DNA of 64,000 bases from Bacteroides faecium (lineage in GTDB: Bacteria; Bacteroidota; Bacteroidia; Bacteroidales; Bacteroidaceae): NCBI RefSeq assembly GCF_012113595.1, contig NZ_CP050831.1, forward strand, positions 3,720,001-3,784,000, given 5' to 3'. Position 1 is the first letter of the stretch; each line of letters opens with the position of its first letter. Under the pieces are notes generated by a model, which did not search any database, was not told the DNA's origin, and saw only the letters and a program-made list of their open reading frames with translations. The position numbers were made by a program, and so were the translations under genes. Positions 1 through 7,936 of the stretch are shown piece by piece.

Positions 1-351
1 CGATATGATGAAGTGACTCGTGAGATAATAGCCATTTATCCGAAAGCACGGGATAAAATAGGTGAGAATTATTTGAAGAAAGCCCGTAGGATATGGACAG
101 CCAATCAAACAGGGGCTGCTGCCGGGGAAGCTTGCTATTGGTTGTCTTTGATAGATCCTAAGTCTTCTGCTTATTCTAAGGCTGAATCACTCTATGCCGA
201 GATAAAAGGACGGGTACAGGTAGAGGTACAACATGAAATGAAGGTTTATGACGACAACGTTGATTTGGTAAAAGAACAGATAAATGCTGCAAAGGAAATC
301 GGAATGGCTTACGGCAAAGGACAGCAGACGGAGATTAATGTGATAAAATAG
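1..351 (+). CDS. Hypothetical protein, C-terminal part (5' end outside window)
   Basis: The frame is open from base 1 and ends at a stop at 349-351, so this is the last ~116 residues of a longer protein. A GTG at 13 could in principle start it, but no signal sequence or good ribosome site is visible there. The visible part is mostly helical and charged, with a segment WLSLIDPKSSAYSKAESLYA that resembles a TPR-like helix pair, followed by a basic/acidic coil. I do not recognise the family. It lies 23 bases before the WG-repeat gene on the same strand, so the two are probably cotranscribed. No function is proposed. Confidence 0.6.
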   Translation, partial: RYDEVTREIIAIYPKARDKIGENYLKKARRIWTANQTGAAAGEACYWLSLIDPKSSAYSKAESLYAEIKGRVQVEVQHEMKVYDDNVDLVKEQINAAKEIGMAYGKGQQTEINVIK

Positions 352-374
352 TATGTAACTAAAAGACTGATAAT

Positions 375-2435
375 ATGAATCGTATTTGTTGGATGATTGT
401 TTTCTATCTAGTGATGGGGACATCAATTTTGAATGCGCAAACTCTTATTCCCGAACAAAACGGGAAAGGGAAATGGGGATATGTAGACCTTGACGGCAAG
501 AAAGTAATTGATTACAAATTCAAGGAGGCTTATCCTTTTATAGATGGTAAGGCGAAAGTTAAAAAAGGGGAGAAGTGGGGATATATTGATACAAAAGGCA
601 AAGAGGCAATAAAGATTAAGTACTCGGAGATGTATGAGTGGAATGGCGATTATTGCAAAATTGCGGAAGGCGGAAGTGTAAAAGACGGTATTCTCACCGG
701 CGCAAAATGGGGATATATCAATCGGCGGGGAGATATTATTATGAAAGCTGAGTATGACGAGATTGGTCTGTTTAAGGATGGTCTTGCCTATGTAATGAAA
801 GGCGGAAAATATGGTTATATAGATGATAGTTTCCATGTTTTTATTCCTTGTAAATATACTGCGGTCGGAACCTTCAACGAACGTGGGTATTGTTGGGTAA
901 ACGAAGGTGGCAAATTTGATAAGAAAAAGAACAAGGATGTTGTGAAAGGCGGAAAGTTTGGTGTGTACAAACGCAATGGCGACCTTGTCGTTCCTGTAAA
1001 ATACAAAGCTATCGGAGTTTTTGACGAGTTAGCACCGGATGCGAATCCATTGATGGCTTCAATTTATAATGATCCGGAATACATCAAGCAACTTAGAAAA
1101 ATAAGGAAAGACGGTTATGCGTTAATGCGGTACACTCCTAATATATTTAAGTTTAGTTTTGATGTATCTTCCGAGTTTGATTTTTCGAAAACGAAAGAAT
1201 ATGTGGAGAGCCATACGAAAGAGTTGAATGAGTCATATCTGGAGAAAATGTCAGAGGCAGACCGGAAATTAGCGGAAGAATGTGGTAGCTTTGAATTATT
1301 GACATATAGTTTCCTGTCTCCGAAAAAGTTTAGCAAGTTATCCATGACTGAAAACACTTACATTGTAGTATCTAATAAGTTTGGTTTCTCTAGTCTGAAT
1401 GGAGAAATGCATAAATATAATTATCATAAGTCGAATGAGAAGTTTTTTCATAAAATAGGCATATTTGATGGGAATGGTACCATGTTGCTGCCACCGGATA
1501 AGTATGATTTGGCTTATAGCCCTAATAATGGATTTATTACTGTAGCTCGTGAGAAGAAGAAAAGAGTTCAGTCTAATTATTATACTATAGAATCGGGCAA
1601 ATTACTTTTTAAGGATTGGATAGACGTTGAGGTAGTCACTCCTTTTGAAAAGGGAAATGCTGTCATCGCTACTCATAAAGAACAATATCTGATAGATAAA
1701 GAAGGTCGTAAGATTTCTAAAGATTATAGTTTGATTCTTCCTATGAGGGAGAGCGTATATGTAGTCAAGAATGGTGATAAATGCGGCATTATAGATAGCC
1801 TCGGACATGAAATCATATCTCCTTCTTATAATCTGATCAGTCCTGTAAGTGAAGGACTTATGTGTGCACAAAAGAATAAAGGCGGGTTGTATGGATTCCT
1901 TGATAAAAAAGGGGAATTTGTTATTCCAGCTATGTACGAATCTGCACAATCATTTAAATATGGTTGGGCTAGCGTGCGAACAAAATCCGGTTGGGGCGAA
2001 ATAGAACCGGATAATAAGATGGCTGTGGAATGTAAGTGGAATAATACAGCCGCAAAAGAAGAATGGAAACCAAAACTAATGTGGGTGCAGAAAGAAAACA
2101 AAGGTTTATGGTACTGCCTGTCAACCGAAACAAACCAATTAGCCTTTAATGCAGGATATACGGGCTTTAGAAACTTTAATAGAGATTTTGAGGGAGTTGC
2201 GGTAGTCTGGGACAAGAACAATAAGGTCGGTTGTATTTCTTCTGATGGTAAAGTCTTGGTTCCTTGTATAATGCCAAATGGAAACTTGGCAATGAAGGCT
2301 TATTCGCAGATGCTCAATCAAAAGATGGGAGTATGGACAGAAATAGATACTTACAAATTTATGATTAGAAACAATCAGGAGCGCAATAAATGTGAATTGA
2401 CAGGAACTATTGAAAATGATATGTGGGACTATTAA
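375..2435 (+). CDS. Secreted WG-repeat protein
   Basis: A 686-residue protein with an N-terminal signal peptide ending near ILNAQ (residue ~22). It contains many WG (KWG) repeats of ~30-35 residues: KWGYVDLDGKK, KWGYIDTKGKE, KWGYINRRGD, KYGYIDDSFH, KFGVYKRNGD, KCGIIDSLGH, LYGFLDKKGE, then KVGCISSDGK near the C-terminus. WG repeats are common in secreted or surface Bacteroidota proteins; their ligands are mostly unknown. The repeat run is interrupted at ~230-400 by a region without the motif. It follows the partial gene by 23 bases and is followed closely by the next gene, which suggests one operon. The family call is firm; the function is not known. Confidence 0.85.
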   Translation: MNRICWMIVFYLVMGTSILNAQTLIPEQNGKGKWGYVDLDGKKVIDYKFKEAYPFIDGKAKVKKGEKWGYIDTKGKEAIKIKYSEMYEWNGDYCKIAEGGSVKDGILTGAKWGYINRRGDIIMKAEYDEIGLFKDGLAYVMKGGKYGYIDDSFHVFIPCKYTAVGTFNERGYCWVNEGGKFDKKKNKDVVKGGKFGVYKRNGDLVVPVKYKAIGVFDELAPDANPLMASIYNDPEYIKQLRKIRKDGYALMRYTPNIFKFSFDVSSEFDFSKTKEYVESHTKELNESYLEKMSEADRKLAEECGSFELLTYSFLSPKKFSKLSMTENTYIVVSNKFGFSSLNGEMHKYNYHKSNEKFFHKIGIFDGNGTMLLPPDKYDLAYSPNNGFITVAREKKKRVQSNYYTIESGKLLFKDWIDVEVVTPFEKGNAVIATHKEQYLIDKEGRKISKDYSLILPMRESVYVVKNGDKCGIIDSLGHEIISPSYNLISPVSEGLMCAQKNKGGLYGFLDKKGEFVIPAMYESAQSFKYGWASVRTKSGWGEIEPDNKMAVECKWNNTAAKEEWKPKLMWVQKENKGLWYCLSTETNQLAFNAGYTGFRNFNRDFEGVAVVWDKNNKVGCISSDGKVLVPCIMPNGNLAMKAYSQMLNQKMGVWTEIDTYKFMIRNNQERNKCELTGTIENDMWDY

Positions 2436-2446
2436 AGAATAAAGAA

Positions 2447-3664
2447 ATGAGAAAAGTAAGACTTTTGATAACGGTACTATTGGTAACGTTCGTGTTTTCT
2501 GAGTCTGGGGCACAGGAAACCGTTCAACAAGATATGAAATATCGTCGTAGTTCTATCTATAGCATACTTGTAAGCCATAGCGAACAGGACTTCTGTGACG
2601 AGATAAAAGAACAGTTCCTGGCGATTCCCGTTCCTGATAAATATAATGATCATGGGTTGAGTATAAATGCTGTTGTTGTAGACTGTAAAGGAAAATACAC
2701 AGAAGATATTACGGACTTTATCAATCGTAACCATATAGCCAGCCGACTTGTAGGGAAATGGTTTAATAGGAACATTCTAACGGGAGAGTGTGACATGGAA
2801 CTGGTAAAAGAACGTGGTCTTTATAATGCGTCTGAATTTGATAAGGAACTGGCAAAACGCTCAAAGAGGGGGATAGCCATGTTGCAAGATGCTGGAGAGG
2901 ATTTAATAGGAAATACCTACTTATTGGTAAATGAGGTTCGCTATATAGATAAAAATGCCCGTGCCAAAACATGGGGACTGGCTTTGACTGTACTTGGTGG
3001 TGTTGCCGGAATGGCCACCGGCAATAGCGATTATGTAAAATTGGGACAAAATTATGGTGATATTGTAGCTACACTGAAGGGCTTCTCTGTGAAAATACAT
3101 ACCCGTCTTTATCAACTGATATGGAATGAAGAAATTGCAAATCAGTTTTATACTCTTTACTACTCGGAGAAAGCGGATGAGCAAAAGAAGTTTACCTTCG
3201 AGAAGAATCGGAGGGCGTTTCAGATGAAATATGTTGGTGAAGTGGAATCCAGTGGTGCTAAAACGTCTTTCTTGGGTATAAAAGAAGAAGAACCCTTGCA
3301 AATGATTCGTAAAGCCTGCCAACGGGCTATTGATGAAAATGTGGCTGACTTACAAAAGAAATATGAACAGTTTAAAATAAAAGCTCCAGTCTTGAATGTG
3401 GAGCCGGCTATTACTGTGCAGATAGGAAAAAAAGAAGGCATCGACAAAAATTCCAGATTTGAAGTTCTTGAAGCCAGAGAAGTAGAGGGTAAGATTGAAT
3501 ACAAACGGATGGGCATTATTAAACCTGTTGCCGATAAAATATGGGATAACCGTTATATGGCAGCGGAAGAGGGGGCTTATGGAGCTGATTTGAAAGCTAC
3601 AACTTTTGTCAAGGTTAGTGGTGGCGATTTTTATCCGGGAATGCTTGTACGAGAAATCAAATAG
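2447..3664 (+). CDS. Secreted protein of unknown function
   Basis: I place the start at the ATG at 2447 (405 residues) because it begins a typical signal peptide, MRKVRLLITVLLVTFVFSES, cleaved near SGAQ. A GTG at 2423 in the same frame would add eight residues and overlap the WG-repeat gene by 13 bases. The mature protein has no motif I recognise. A glycine-rich hydrophobic patch, LTVLGGVAGMATGNSDYVKL, sits at about residues 185-205, and the C-terminal ~80 residues (ITVQIGKKEGIDKNSRFEVL and onward) look like a small beta domain of the type found in CsgG-related or flagellar assembly T/P-ring-like proteins; that is only an impression. Its position between a WG-repeat protein and a beta-barrel suggests an envelope role. 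Confidence 0.7.
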   Translation: MRKVRLLITVLLVTFVFSESGAQETVQQDMKYRRSSIYSILVSHSEQDFCDEIKEQFLAIPVPDKYNDHGLSINAVVVDCKGKYTEDITDFINRNHIASRLVGKWFNRNILTGECDMELVKERGLYNASEFDKELAKRSKRGIAMLQDAGEDLIGNTYLLVNEVRYIDKNARAKTWGLALTVLGGVAGMATGNSDYVKLGQNYGDIVATLKGFSVKIHTRLYQLIWNEEIANQFYTLYYSEKADEQKKFTFEKNRRAFQMKYVGEVESSGAKTSFLGIKEEEPLQMIRKACQRAIDENVADLQKKYEQFKIKAPVLNVEPAITVQIGKKEGIDKNSRFEVLEAREVEGKIEYKRMGIIKPVADKIWDNRYMAAEEGAYGADLKATTFVKVSGGDFYPGMLVREIK

Positions 3665-3703
3665 TATTGAACTAACATTAGTATTCACTTAAATTAATTA
3701 TTT

Positions 3704-4252
3704 ATGAAAAAGAATCAGAAACAGAGAAACGGCTTGCATAGTCGGTTCTTAAAGAAAGTCGGACTGTTTTGCTTTATGCTGGCTGTGTTTCCTTCGTTGT
3801 GCCATGCAATCGATTGGACACCTAAATATGCAGGAGGGATGCATATTGGTTATGGAACGAGTTCGACAGTGAACGATGTGAAGACTTATTCTGCCCGTGC
3901 CATGTTGGGAATGCTTCATGGAATCATGTGGGGGGATTATCTTCAGACATCAATTGGTGTAGATGCTCATATGTTGACGCATTATTACAAGGGGCAGGGT
4001 TTGCGTTTTGCCATGACGGGTTACGTCGATTTGCGGGGTTTTTATCCTGTGACCTCTGACTTTTCACCGTTCGTGGATTTGGCATTGGGTGCAGGGCACT
4101 CGCTGAAGCCGTCAGGTGGCAAAACTTCTTTCTATTGCGAATTCGGACCAGGCATAAAGTACAAAAAGTTCACTCTTAGTTGTGGCTTACAGAAGTTCGG
4201 GAACGATAAAGGCTCTTCTCATTTTTATGTAAAGACAGGTTTTTATTTCTAA
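3704..4252 (+). CDS. Small outer-membrane beta-barrel protein
   Basis: A 182-residue protein with a basic N-terminus, a hydrophobic segment (residues ~18-35, KVGLFCFMLAVFPSLCHA) and then alternating aromatic/hydrophobic strands rich in Gly and Tyr (GGMHIGYGTSS, RAMLGMLHGIMWGDYLQTS, GYVDLRGFYPVTSDFSPFVD). It ends in Phe (KTGFYF), the usual C-terminal signature of an outer-membrane barrel. The size fits an 8-strand barrel. It starts 39 bases after the preceding gene and ends only 19 bases before the cysteine-rich precursor, so it is likely in the same transcript. A role in exporting or displaying the modified peptide is an inference from position only. Confidence 0.75.
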   Translation: MKKNQKQRNGLHSRFLKKVGLFCFMLAVFPSLCHAIDWTPKYAGGMHIGYGTSSTVNDVKTYSARAMLGMLHGIMWGDYLQTSIGVDAHMLTHYYKGQGLRFAMTGYVDLRGFYPVTSDFSPFVDLALGAGHSLKPSGGKTSFYCEFGPGIKYKKFTLSCGLQKFGNDKGSSHFYVKTGFYF

Positions 4253-4271
4253 TATTTAAAGGATTATATTT

Positions 4272-4601
4272 ATGAAAAAGAAAAATAACAACGACGAACT
4301 AATTTCCAGAAGACAGTTTTTTAAGAAAGCGGCAGGACTTGTACTTCCGGCAATAGCATTGACTGCATTACCAAGTATTCTCACTTCATGTGAAATTGAT
4401 GAACCGCCTTTGGATGATACTGGAGGAGGTTGTTCGGATTGTAGTGGGAAATGCAAGGATACTTGCAGCGGGCAGTGTACGAGAACTTGCGCAACTTCAT
4501 GTAGGGGAAAAGCGCTTACTATTCCTTCCAGTTGTAACCACAGTTGCAAAGGAGAATGTTATTCCAGTTGTACGGGTACATGTAAGAATTCAAGTAAATG
4601 A
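4272..4601 (+). CDS. CXXX-repeat peptide precursor with Tat/lipoprotein leader (RiPP candidate)
   Basis: A 109-residue peptide. Residues 12-18 (SRRQFFK) form a near-ideal twin-arginine motif, followed by a hydrophobic stretch and a lipobox LTSC with Cys40. After an acidic linker (EIDEPPLDD) come twelve cysteines: C54, then six at exact four-residue spacing (57, 61, 65, 69, 73, 77), an 11-residue gap, then five more at spacing four (88, 92, 96, 100, 104). This is the C-x3 repeat pattern of the target family for CXXX-type radical SAM maturases, and the maturase genes follow at once. The sequence suggests an envelope-anchored modified peptide rather than a released one. The modification chemistry cannot be read from sequence; sactionine/ranthionine-type thioethers are a guess. 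The Tat-lipoprotein leader is notable, because folding or cofactor binding before export would explain use of Tat. Confidence 0.88.
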   Translation: MKKKNNNDELISRRQFFKKAAGLVLPAIALTALPSILTSCEIDEPPLDDTGGGCSDCSGKCKDTCSGQCTRTCATSCRGKALTIPSSCNHSCKGECYSSCTGTCKNSSK

Positions 4602-4611
4602 TAATTGCTGA

Positions 4612-5823
4612 ATGGAAATAAAAGAACAAGATGCCGGTTGGCAGTTTGGAAGGACAAAGAATATTACTTTCATTGTCACAAAAGACTGCCAGCTTGCTTG
4701 CAAGTACTGTTATCTTGTAGGTAAGAATACAAAAGAACGCATGTCTTGGGAAGTAGCTAGGCAAGCTGTTGACTATATTTTGGAACGGGAAGAAGAATTC
4801 CGGGAAGAATCCGTTGTCTGGGATTTTATCGGAGGAGAACCCTTTTTGGAAATAGGTTTGATAGATAGGATATGCGATTATATTAAGGTGGAACTGTTCC
4901 GGCGAAACCACCATTGGTTTAACTCTTATCGTTTCTCGTTCTCTACTAATGGCATTAATTACCATGAAGAGAAAGTGCAGAATTTTATCAAGAAGAATAG
5001 AGAGCATTTAAGTATCGGCATCACTATAGACGGTACGGAGATGAAACATGACCTGAATCGTGTGTATAAAATAACGGATCGGGGTTCTTATAAAGATGTG
5101 GCGCGTAATATACCATTATGGTTGGAACAGTTCCCAAATGCGGGAACGAAAGTAACTATCAGTAGTGCGGACATTCCTTACATTAAAGAAAGTGTTCTCC
5201 ACCTGTATAGTATTGGCATACACGAAGTTAACATAAACTGTGTTTTTGAACCCGTCTGGAAACAAGGAGATGAGGCTCTTTTTGAGGAACAACTTATACA
5301 GTTGGCCGATGTGATTATAGATGGAGGATATTATCAGGATTACACTTGTTCGTTTTTTACAGAACATATAGGCAAACCTATGGATTGTGTACTGGATAAT
5401 CAGAATTGGTGTGGAGCCGGTATGATGCTTGCTGTGGATGCAGCAGGTAATTTCTATCCTTGTACTCGTTTTGCCCAATACTCTTTGCGCAGTAAGAAAG
5501 CATGGATTATCGGAAATATTCATGATGGCATTGACAAAAACAAGCTTCGTCCATTCTTAACTCTTGACCGTTGTACGCAGAGTGCGAAAGAATGTATTGA
5601 TTGTGAGGTAGCTAGTGGCTGTGCATGGTGTCAAGGTGAGAACTACGATGCTGCCGACACTCCAACTATTTATCAGCGGAGCACTGCTATCTGCAAAATG
5701 CACAAGGCACGCGTTCATGCCAATAACTATTACTGGAACAAGCTTTTCCGTAAACTGGAATTGGAGGGTGAGTGTGATGAGTTTGGGAAAAGGCAAAAGA
5801 TGTCAAACAATGTAATTTGTTAA
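4612..5823 (+). CDS. Radical SAM peptide maturase, CXXX-repeat target family
   Basis: A 403-residue radical SAM enzyme. The canonical cluster motif is C26-x3-C30-x2-C33 (DCQLACKYCY), followed by GGEP at residues 74-77 (SAM binding) and STNG at 111-114. The C-terminal third carries a SPASM-like set of cysteines: 267, 284, 321, 328, 331, 337, 340 and 361, with the block CIDCEVASGCAWC typical of auxiliary iron-sulfur clusters in peptide maturases. The ATG lies 10 bases after the precursor stop, so translation is probably coupled. By position and family, it should act in the cytoplasm on the CXXX peptide before export. No separate RRE-type domain is evident; the N-terminal ~20 residues are too short for one. 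Confidence 0.9.
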   Translation: MEIKEQDAGWQFGRTKNITFIVTKDCQLACKYCYLVGKNTKERMSWEVARQAVDYILEREEEFREESVVWDFIGGEPFLEIGLIDRICDYIKVELFRRNHHWFNSYRFSFSTNGINYHEEKVQNFIKKNREHLSIGITIDGTEMKHDLNRVYKITDRGSYKDVARNIPLWLEQFPNAGTKVTISSADIPYIKESVLHLYSIGIHEVNINCVFEPVWKQGDEALFEEQLIQLADVIIDGGYYQDYTCSFFTEHIGKPMDCVLDNQNWCGAGMMLAVDAAGNFYPCTRFAQYSLRSKKAWIIGNIHDGIDKNKLRPFLTLDRCTQSAKECIDCEVASGCAWCQGENYDAADTPTIYQRSTAICKMHKARVHANNYYWNKLFRKLELEGECDEFGKRQKMSNNVIC

Positions 5824-5827
5824 CGCT

Positions 5828-6769
5828 ATGATTCAATATCTGATTATACAATTAGACGATACAAGTACGTCTTTCTGTTATTATGAAAATAGCGGTAAGG
5901 CACGTAGGCTGATAGCTTTGGATGATTTGAAAGCAGGTATATTTTTTGCTATGAAACAAAATTTATCGATTCAGTTTGTGTATCCCGATTACGAACTTCC
6001 TGATGAGTATAAGGAAACTATTGAAACTATTGACCATAGCAAGATTGTTCCCGTCGGTTGTCGGGAAGAAGCAGATGTGATGGTTTTCAATGACTGGAAC
6101 ACATTTTTGAGTTTTCAGTTTGCTTCAGGTCAAACTTATGTGCTTCGAACATCAAAAAAGGATTTCTTTGATAAGTATTTGTCTTTAGATTGTATTCTAC
6201 CAAGGATATATCGTTTAAATATCGTATTTACTGATATAGCCGACTTTACAGATGTAGACTTTACTATTTACAAGCAAGTATTACAAGCTATTTCGAAGAT
6301 GATTTCGGCATGTTATGCTCAGGGAGAGAATCCGCAACTTAATTTGCTGACTGACCGTATCATGTTAGACAGGATGAACAATTGCAATGCCGGATGGGAA
6401 AGCATAACATTGGCACCTGATGGGAAGTTTTATGTTTGTCCCGCTTTTTATCTGGAAGGTGAAGAAGCTGCCATAGGAGATTTGAAAAAAGGTCTTGACA
6501 TCAAGAATCCGCAACTTTATCGTTTGGATTATGCTCCTCTGTGCCGTATCTGTGATGCTTATCAGTGTAAACGTTGTATTTATCTAAACAGGAAAACTAC
6601 GTTGGAAGTAAATACTCCTTCGCATGAACAATGTGTTGTTTCACATCTGGAACGAAATGCGGCACGTGCATTATTAGCTGTTACCCGTCAATCAGGGAAT
6701 GTTTGTATGAAAAACGTAGAAATAAAAGAAATAAGGTATCTGGATCCTTTTGATATAATAAAGAAATGA
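5828..6769 (+). CDS. CXXX-repeat peptide maturase (SPASM-like protein without radical SAM cluster)
   Basis: A 313-residue protein four bases after the radical SAM gene. It lacks the C-x3-C-x2-C radical SAM motif, yet its C-terminal half carries a SPASM-like pattern: C186, C204 (in LAPDGKFYVCPAF, much like the AVDAAGNFYPCTRF of the partner enzyme), C239, C242, C247, C250 and C269 (CRICDAYQCKRC block). This suggests a degenerate radical SAM relative that kept only the auxiliary cluster or peptide-binding part and acts as a partner subunit. The N-terminal 150 residues begin with beta-strand-like sequence (MIQYLIIQLDD) of unknown fold. The name follows the family usually found next to CXXX radical SAM enzymes; no biochemical role is known to me. 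Confidence 0.82.
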   Translation: MIQYLIIQLDDTSTSFCYYENSGKARRLIALDDLKAGIFFAMKQNLSIQFVYPDYELPDEYKETIETIDHSKIVPVGCREEADVMVFNDWNTFLSFQFASGQTYVLRTSKKDFFDKYLSLDCILPRIYRLNIVFTDIADFTDVDFTIYKQVLQAISKMISACYAQGENPQLNLLTDRIMLDRMNNCNAGWESITLAPDGKFYVCPAFYLEGEEAAIGDLKKGLDIKNPQLYRLDYAPLCRICDAYQCKRCIYLNRKTTLEVNTPSHEQCVVSHLERNAARALLAVTRQSGNVCMKNVEIKEIRYLDPFDIIKK

Positions 6770-7038
6770 GAAAAGTAGTTGGAAAAGTGACAGAGGAAGA
6801 GAAGTGTGAAATTCAACAACTCTTTGAACGTCAGAATGGCTTGAATGAATTAGCTAAAATTGTATCTGCTGATAACGATGCTTTATATGAGAAATTAGTG
6901 AAGGACTTAGGCGAGACTGGAGCCAAGTTTCAGGACTGGTGGAATCGTATGGCGGAGTATTATCAGTGGGAGAGTGGAGAAGGCGCTCATTGGGAGATTG
7001 ATTTTGTGACTAATGATATTAACTTAGTTTATGAATGA
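6766..7038 (+). CDS. CXXX-repeat peptide modification system small protein
   Basis: A 90-residue acidic protein whose ATG overlaps the TGA of the preceding gene (ATGA, bases 6766-6769), the clearest sign of translational coupling in this operon. No signal peptide or cysteine cluster (a single Cys at 14). It looks helical in the first 50 residues (EEEKCEIQQLFERQNGLNEL) and aromatic in the centre (FQDWWNRMAEYYQW). Small proteins of this size and position recur with CXXX maturases; leader-peptide binding (an RRE-like task) or a chaperone role would be reasonable, but this is inference. Confidence 0.78.
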   Translation: MRKVVGKVTEEEKCEIQQLFERQNGLNELAKIVSADNDALYEKLVKDLGETGAKFQDWWNRMAEYYQWESGEGAHWEIDFVTNDINLVYE

Positions 7039-7106
7039 GGTTTTCTTGAATGAATGTTGGGAATGAGTGATTTTTTAGTATAAACAATTAGTAAAATGAA
7101 TGTATT

Positions 7107-7580
7107 ATGAAGCAAATTTTATGGAAAATGGCTGCATGTATGGCAGTAGTGCTGTTATCGTTTAGTGTATGTTCTTGTGGCGATGATGATGAAGATTCGG
7201 TGGGTTCACGTGATTTGTTACTTGGAACTTGGAATGGTGTGTACTATCTCGACCAGGAATGGGAGGATGGTGAAATGGTGAATAACCATAAAGAGGATTT
7301 TGTGAATGGTACCAATCGCTATTCTATTGAATTCAAAGAAGATGGAACTTACGTAGAGAAAGATGTCTATAATCTTTCAGGTGGTACTAATTATTATCAT
7401 GGAACATGGACATATTCAGGTAATAAGCTTACCATGATTGATGCTGACGACGAAGGATATACAGAAGTTTGGACGGTGACCAAGATGACTGAGACAGAGC
7501 TAGTGTATGAACTTCGTGAAAAAGAGAAAGAAGATGGAAGCGTGTATGAATATTATGAGCAACACGCTTTTGTGAGATAA
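7107..7580 (+). CDS. Lipocalin-like lipoprotein
   Basis: A 157-residue lipoprotein: signal with lipobox near FSVCSC (Cys22/24), then an acidic GDDDEDS tail. The mature part has LLGTWNGVYY near its start, followed by beta-strands (YSIEFKEDGTYVEKDVYN, YHGTWTYSGNKLTMIDADD, EVWTVTKMTETELVYELR). This matches the lipocalin-like fold family widespread in Bacteroides. It starts 68 bases after the CXXX operon and is followed by a hairpin terminator. It may be the last gene of that transcript or an independent gene; no promoter of the TAnnTTTG form is visible in the gap. Acidic linkers after the lipid-modified cysteine often favour surface export in Bacteroidota. Confidence 0.75.
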   Translation: MKQILWKMAACMAVVLLSFSVCSCGDDDEDSVGSRDLLLGTWNGVYYLDQEWEDGEMVNNHKEDFVNGTNRYSIEFKEDGTYVEKDVYNLSGGTNYYHGTWTYSGNKLTMIDADDEGYTEVWTVTKMTETELVYELREKEKEDGSVYEYYEQHAFVR

Positions 7581-7620
7581 TTTCAGATTAGTAAAGGACA
7601 ATTTCTACATTTTCATAATG

Positions 7621-7656
7621 AAACAGGAGAGTGATAATAAGCTTTCCTGTTTTTTA
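7621..7656 (+). terminator. Intrinsic terminator after the lipocalin-like gene
   Basis: Perfect 8-bp stem, AAACAGGA (7621-7628) with TCCTGTTT (7645-7652), a 16-base loop, and a T-run continuing to 7655. It ends the + strand transcript of the first region. The 5' arm and loop (ACAGGAGAGTGATAATAA) recur at the terminator at 8246. Confidence 0.8.
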
Positions 7657-7682
7657 TTGATAGGATAATAATTAGTAAAACG

Positions 7683-7714
7683 TTTGTTCGTGCAAATTTA
7701 AGTACTTATCTTTG
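7683..7714 (+). promoter_or_regulatory. Bacteroides-type promoter for the vapD module
   Basis: TTTG at 7683-7686 (-33 element), a 20-base spacer, and TATCTTTG at 7707-7714 (-7 element TAnnTTTG). This is an exact match to the primary sigma factor consensus of Bacteroides. The expected start of transcription is about 7720, 20 bases before the ATG at 7742. Confidence 0.82.
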
Positions 7715-7741
7715 TTCTCATAAATTAAATGGTAACTCGTT

Positions 7742-7936
7742 ATGAAAGTAGGAGACAAAGTATTAGTATCACCCGATTTGACTATGCTTGCCGACTGGAC
7801 GCCGGCAACGGTGATAGAGGTTGAAAACAATCCCTTTATTGGCATTGTCATCTCTGCAAAGACAGATAAGGGAGTTATCTTTTTCGGGCAGAAAGATTTG
7901 TTTAAACCACTAAAAGAAGAGGAATGTTTGCAATAA
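7742..7936 (+). CDS. Small partner protein of VapD (putative antitoxin)
   Basis: A 64-residue cytoplasmic protein starting with MKVGDKVLVSPDLTMLADWT, which resembles a small KOW/SH3-like beta-barrel start (GDKV, a following VIEVEN strand, and GIVISAKTDKG). Its 3' end overlaps the start of vapD by 13 bases (7924-7936). In Haemophilus the VapD toxin is paired with an upstream small antitoxin, VapX; the arrangement here is the same although I see no clear sequence match to VapX. The antitoxin role is therefore inferred from gene order, size and overlap. Promoter directly upstream at 7683-7714. Confidence 0.65.
   Translation: MKVGDKVLVSPDLTMLADWTPATVIEVENNPFIGIVISAKTDKGVIFFGQKDLFKPLKEEECLQ

Noticed and set aside
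4519..5007. 162-codon frame on the - strand across the peptide precursor and radical SAM gene
   Set aside because: It is antisense to two genes with strong motifs and has no recognisable feature.
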